From Cyanobacteria bacterium UBA11372 (GTDB lineage: Bacteria > Cyanobacteriota > Cyanobacteriia > Cyanobacteriales > Aerosakkonemataceae), in assembly GCA_003486675.1 (NCBI GenBank), contig DNGG01000007.1:665-15623 (forward strand): a stretch of DNA of 14,959 nucleotides, in the 5' to 3' direction. Shown piece by piece: positions 13,455 to 14,959 of the stretch. A program made the position numbers and the translations under genes. The notes beneath the pieces were generated by a model. That model was given only the letters and a program-made list of their open reading frames with translations. It did not search any database and was not told where the DNA came from. How positions within the stretch are numbered: the stretch's first letter is position 1; each line of letters begins with the position of its first letter.

Positions 13455-14075
13455 GTGGAACAACACGAGCAAGTAACGATAGCCGAGTACCAACTAACGG
13501 CGGAAGCATTTCGCGCGGGAACTTGGGAACACGACGTATCGCAAAATAGAGACAATTTGGTGCGTTTTTTGCCCAAAAACCCCGGAAAAATCCTGGATAT
13601 AGGCTGCGGGCCGGGGCGGGACTTGGTAGCATTTAAACAGCAGGGTCATACCGTCGTGGGGTTGGATGCAACGCCTGCGTTTGTGGAAATGGCAAAGCAG
13701 GTATCCGGGTGCGAAGTGTGGCAGCAATCGTTTTTGAGTTTAGACTTGCCAAGGGAAACCTTTGATGGTATTTTCGCCAATGCCTCGCTGATTCACGTTC
13801 CTCGGACTGAAATGGTGCGGGTGTTGGAGGATTTGCAGCGATCGCTAGTACCTGATGGTGCGATCGTGATGTCCATGTGTCGCGGCGACAGCGAAGGCTA
13901 CAGCGCCCGCCCGACGGGATACCGCTACGTTTGTGGATGGGAAGACGAAACGTTAGCCCCTTGCATAGAAGCAGCCGGATTTGAGATTGTCGATCGTTAT
14001 TATCGTCCCCCTGGCGTACCGTTTGAGGCGCAATCTTGGTTAGTAATTGTGGCAAAGAAAAGGGCTAATTGCTAA
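13455..14075 (+). CDS. Class I SAM-dependent methyltransferase (small)
   Basis: This is a 206-residue cytoplasmic enzyme of the Methyltransf_11/25 type. Motif I is KILDIGCGPGRD (45-56), strand 2 ends in VVGLDATPAFV (Asp71), and FDGIFANASLIHVPR (103-117) is the motif after strand 4, with a histidine often seen in small-molecule methyltransferases. The end, AAGFEIVDRYYRPP followed by SWLVIVAKK, fits the last strands. The substrate is unknown; small cyanobacterial homologues are usually left as generic methyltransferases. The GTG at 13455 is the first start in frame, with GGGGAT about 10 nt before it. The last three residues (ANC) and the TAA stop are encoded by the first heptamers of a GCTAATT array, so the original C-terminus probably ended near KKR. 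It shares little sequence with the other methyltransferase in the window outside the SAM motifs. Confidence 0.85.
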   Translation: MEQHEQVTIAEYQLTAEAFRAGTWEHDVSQNRDNLVRFLPKNPGKILDIGCGPGRDLVAFKQQGHTVVGLDATPAFVEMAKQVSGCEVWQQSFLSLDLPRETFDGIFANASLIHVPRTEMVRVLEDLQRSLVPDGAIVMSMCRGDSEGYSARPTGYRYVCGWEDETLAPCIEAAGFEIVDRYYRPPGVPFEAQSWLVIVAKKRANC

Positions 14076-14149
14076 TTGCAAGCTTGCTAATTGCAAGCTT
14101 GCTAATATAGGATTTTTACCGATCTAGCGATTAGCCATTAGCCATTAGC
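14064..14149. repeat. Inverted heptamer array D with 15-bp palindromic tandem units
   Basis: GCTAATT units at 14064-14077 overlap the end of the methyltransferase gene. Two identical 15-mers, TTGCAAGCTTGCTAA, follow at 14076-14090 and 14091-14105; each contains the palindrome GCAAGCTTGC. After a 23-nt core come GATTAGC and two CATTAGC units (14129-14149). The two sides are inverted relative to each other, as in arrays A and B. Confidence 0.8.
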
Positions 14150-14227
14150 CGCTCTTCGAGATATAACTAGCAAGTTGAGTTAATAGATGGGATATTAATA
14201 ATAGAAGCGTCAGCAAACACAGGGAAG

Positions 14228-14902
14228 ATGACAGAAACAGCCAATATTTTTCTAGCGGGTGCGAGTTGAGGCGTCGGGCGAGAAATTGCTAAATGCCTTG
14301 TGGAACAAAAACAAAAAGTAAAAGCGATGCTGCGGAAAGAGGCATCGCGCGCCGAATTGGAAGCAATGGGGATTGAAGTTGCGATCGCGGATGCTTTCGA
14401 GCCTGCTACGGTGGAACAAGCGATGGTGGGAGAATCCATTGATGCAGTTATTACCACTATCGGCGGTGTACCCCAAGAAGGACAGCGCCCAGATTATTTA
14501 GGCAATAAAAATCTGATCGATGCGGCAGTAAAAGCAGGCGTCAAAAAGTTCATCCTCGTTACTTCAATTGGTACGGGAAATAGCGTCGTTGCCCTATCGC
14601 CCCAAGCATTAGAAACCTTGGGAGCAGTTTTGGTAGAAAAAGATAAAGCCGAACAGCATTTAATTGCTAGCGGACTAACTTACACCATTATCCGCCCCGG
14701 TGGGTTAAAGTCGGAACCGGCGACGGGTAACGGCGTTTTAACTGAAGATCCAAAAGTTGCCGGGATGATTCACCGTGCTGATGTGGCGCAACTGGTGTGT
14801 CGCTGTCTGTTTTCCGATGCTGCTAATAATAAGGTATTGTCGGCAATTGATAGAAACATGCTGTTTGGAACGCCAGAGTTTGAGGAATTTAAGGTGAATT
14901 AA
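14228..14902 (+). pseudogene. NmrA/SDR-type NAD(P)-binding protein interrupted by TGA
   Basis: From ATG at 14228 the frame encodes MTETANIFLAGAS, then TGA (14267-14269), then GVGREIAKCLVEQKQK and runs to the stop at 14902. The TGA falls in the glycine-rich NAD(P)-binding motif, where GAS-R-GVGREIA would be expected, so a single CGA-to-TGA change explains it. Without the stop the protein would have 224 residues and look like an atypical SDR/NAD(P)H-binding oxidoreductase (the group containing NmrA, Ycf39 and Tic62-like proteins): SIDAVITTIGG, KKFILVTSIGTG, YTIIRPGGLKSEP and IHRADVAQLV are all in place. A frame beginning at GTG 14300 gives 200 residues but lacks the first strand and the dinucleotide loop, so it is unlikely to be a working enzyme. 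AGGG lies just before ATG 14228. Reading error in the sequence is the main alternative; the rest of the frame shows no decay. Confidence 0.75.
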
Positions 14903-14959
14903 ACAGCATTTGAATCATTAATCGGGGCACGGCAGCCGAGGAATTTCTGCTGGCAACCA

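Noticed and set aside
14267..14269. TGA as a selenocysteine codon
   Set aside because: The position is a glycine-loop residue where Arg is expected, not a redox cysteine, and no selenocysteine insertion hairpin is evident after it.
14903..14959. Partial tRNA at the right edge (ends in CCA)
   Set aside because: No cloverleaf arms or T-loop sequence can be found; the final ACCA is coincidence.

Overview
The window looks like chromosomal DNA from a filamentous cyanobacterium. HIP1 octamers (GCGATCGC and close variants) occur throughout, inside and between genes. There are also several families of short dispersed repeats of the kind common in Oscillatoriales and Nostocales: GCTAAT/ATTAGC heptamers, GAAACCGGGTTTC palindromes, and 8-mer arrays such as CACCCGCA and GGGGAGAC. 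The gene content fits: a short bifunctional proline catabolic enzyme, a WecA-like glycan initiator, a GT39-type glycosyltransferase with a TPR tail, and an RTX protein. I cannot assign a genus from this sequence alone.

Layout. (1) 1-1654: a single 37-nt CRISPR-repeat-like sequence, then on the minus strand a WecA/TagO-like phosphoglycosyltransferase followed by a small XRE-type regulator. (2) 1655-2036: an intergenic region upstream of both divergent genes, holding a dispersed palindromic element and a candidate promoter. (3) 2037-8528, plus strand: the proline dehydrogenase/P5C dehydrogenase, an integral membrane ICMT/DUF1295-type methyltransferase, and a large membrane GT39-like glycosyltransferase with C-terminal TPRs. 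Three different repeat families lie in frame inside the last gene. (4) 8729-9658, plus: a BtuF-like cobalamin-binding protein without a signal peptide. (5) 9855-13144, minus: a small secreted NTF2-like protein, a lipase-like RTX calcium-binding protein and a SAM methyltransferase. (6) 13455-14902, plus: a second SAM methyltransferase and an NmrA/SDR-type NAD(P)-binding gene whose reading frame carries a TGA stop in its Rossmann glycine motif.

The genes do not form one clear pathway; most look like independent housekeeping or accessory units. I found no complete new multigene system. The most striking structure is in the repeats. Nearly every repeat array lies against or over a stop codon: all four GCTAAT/ATTAGC arrays and two of the three GAAACCGGGTTTC elements are at gene 3' ends. 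Some provide the terminal codons or the stop itself, and others are embedded in coding sequence. The other points worth checking are the solitary CRISPR-like repeat, the premature TGA in the SDR gene, and the recent 81-bp tandem duplication inside the RTX domain.
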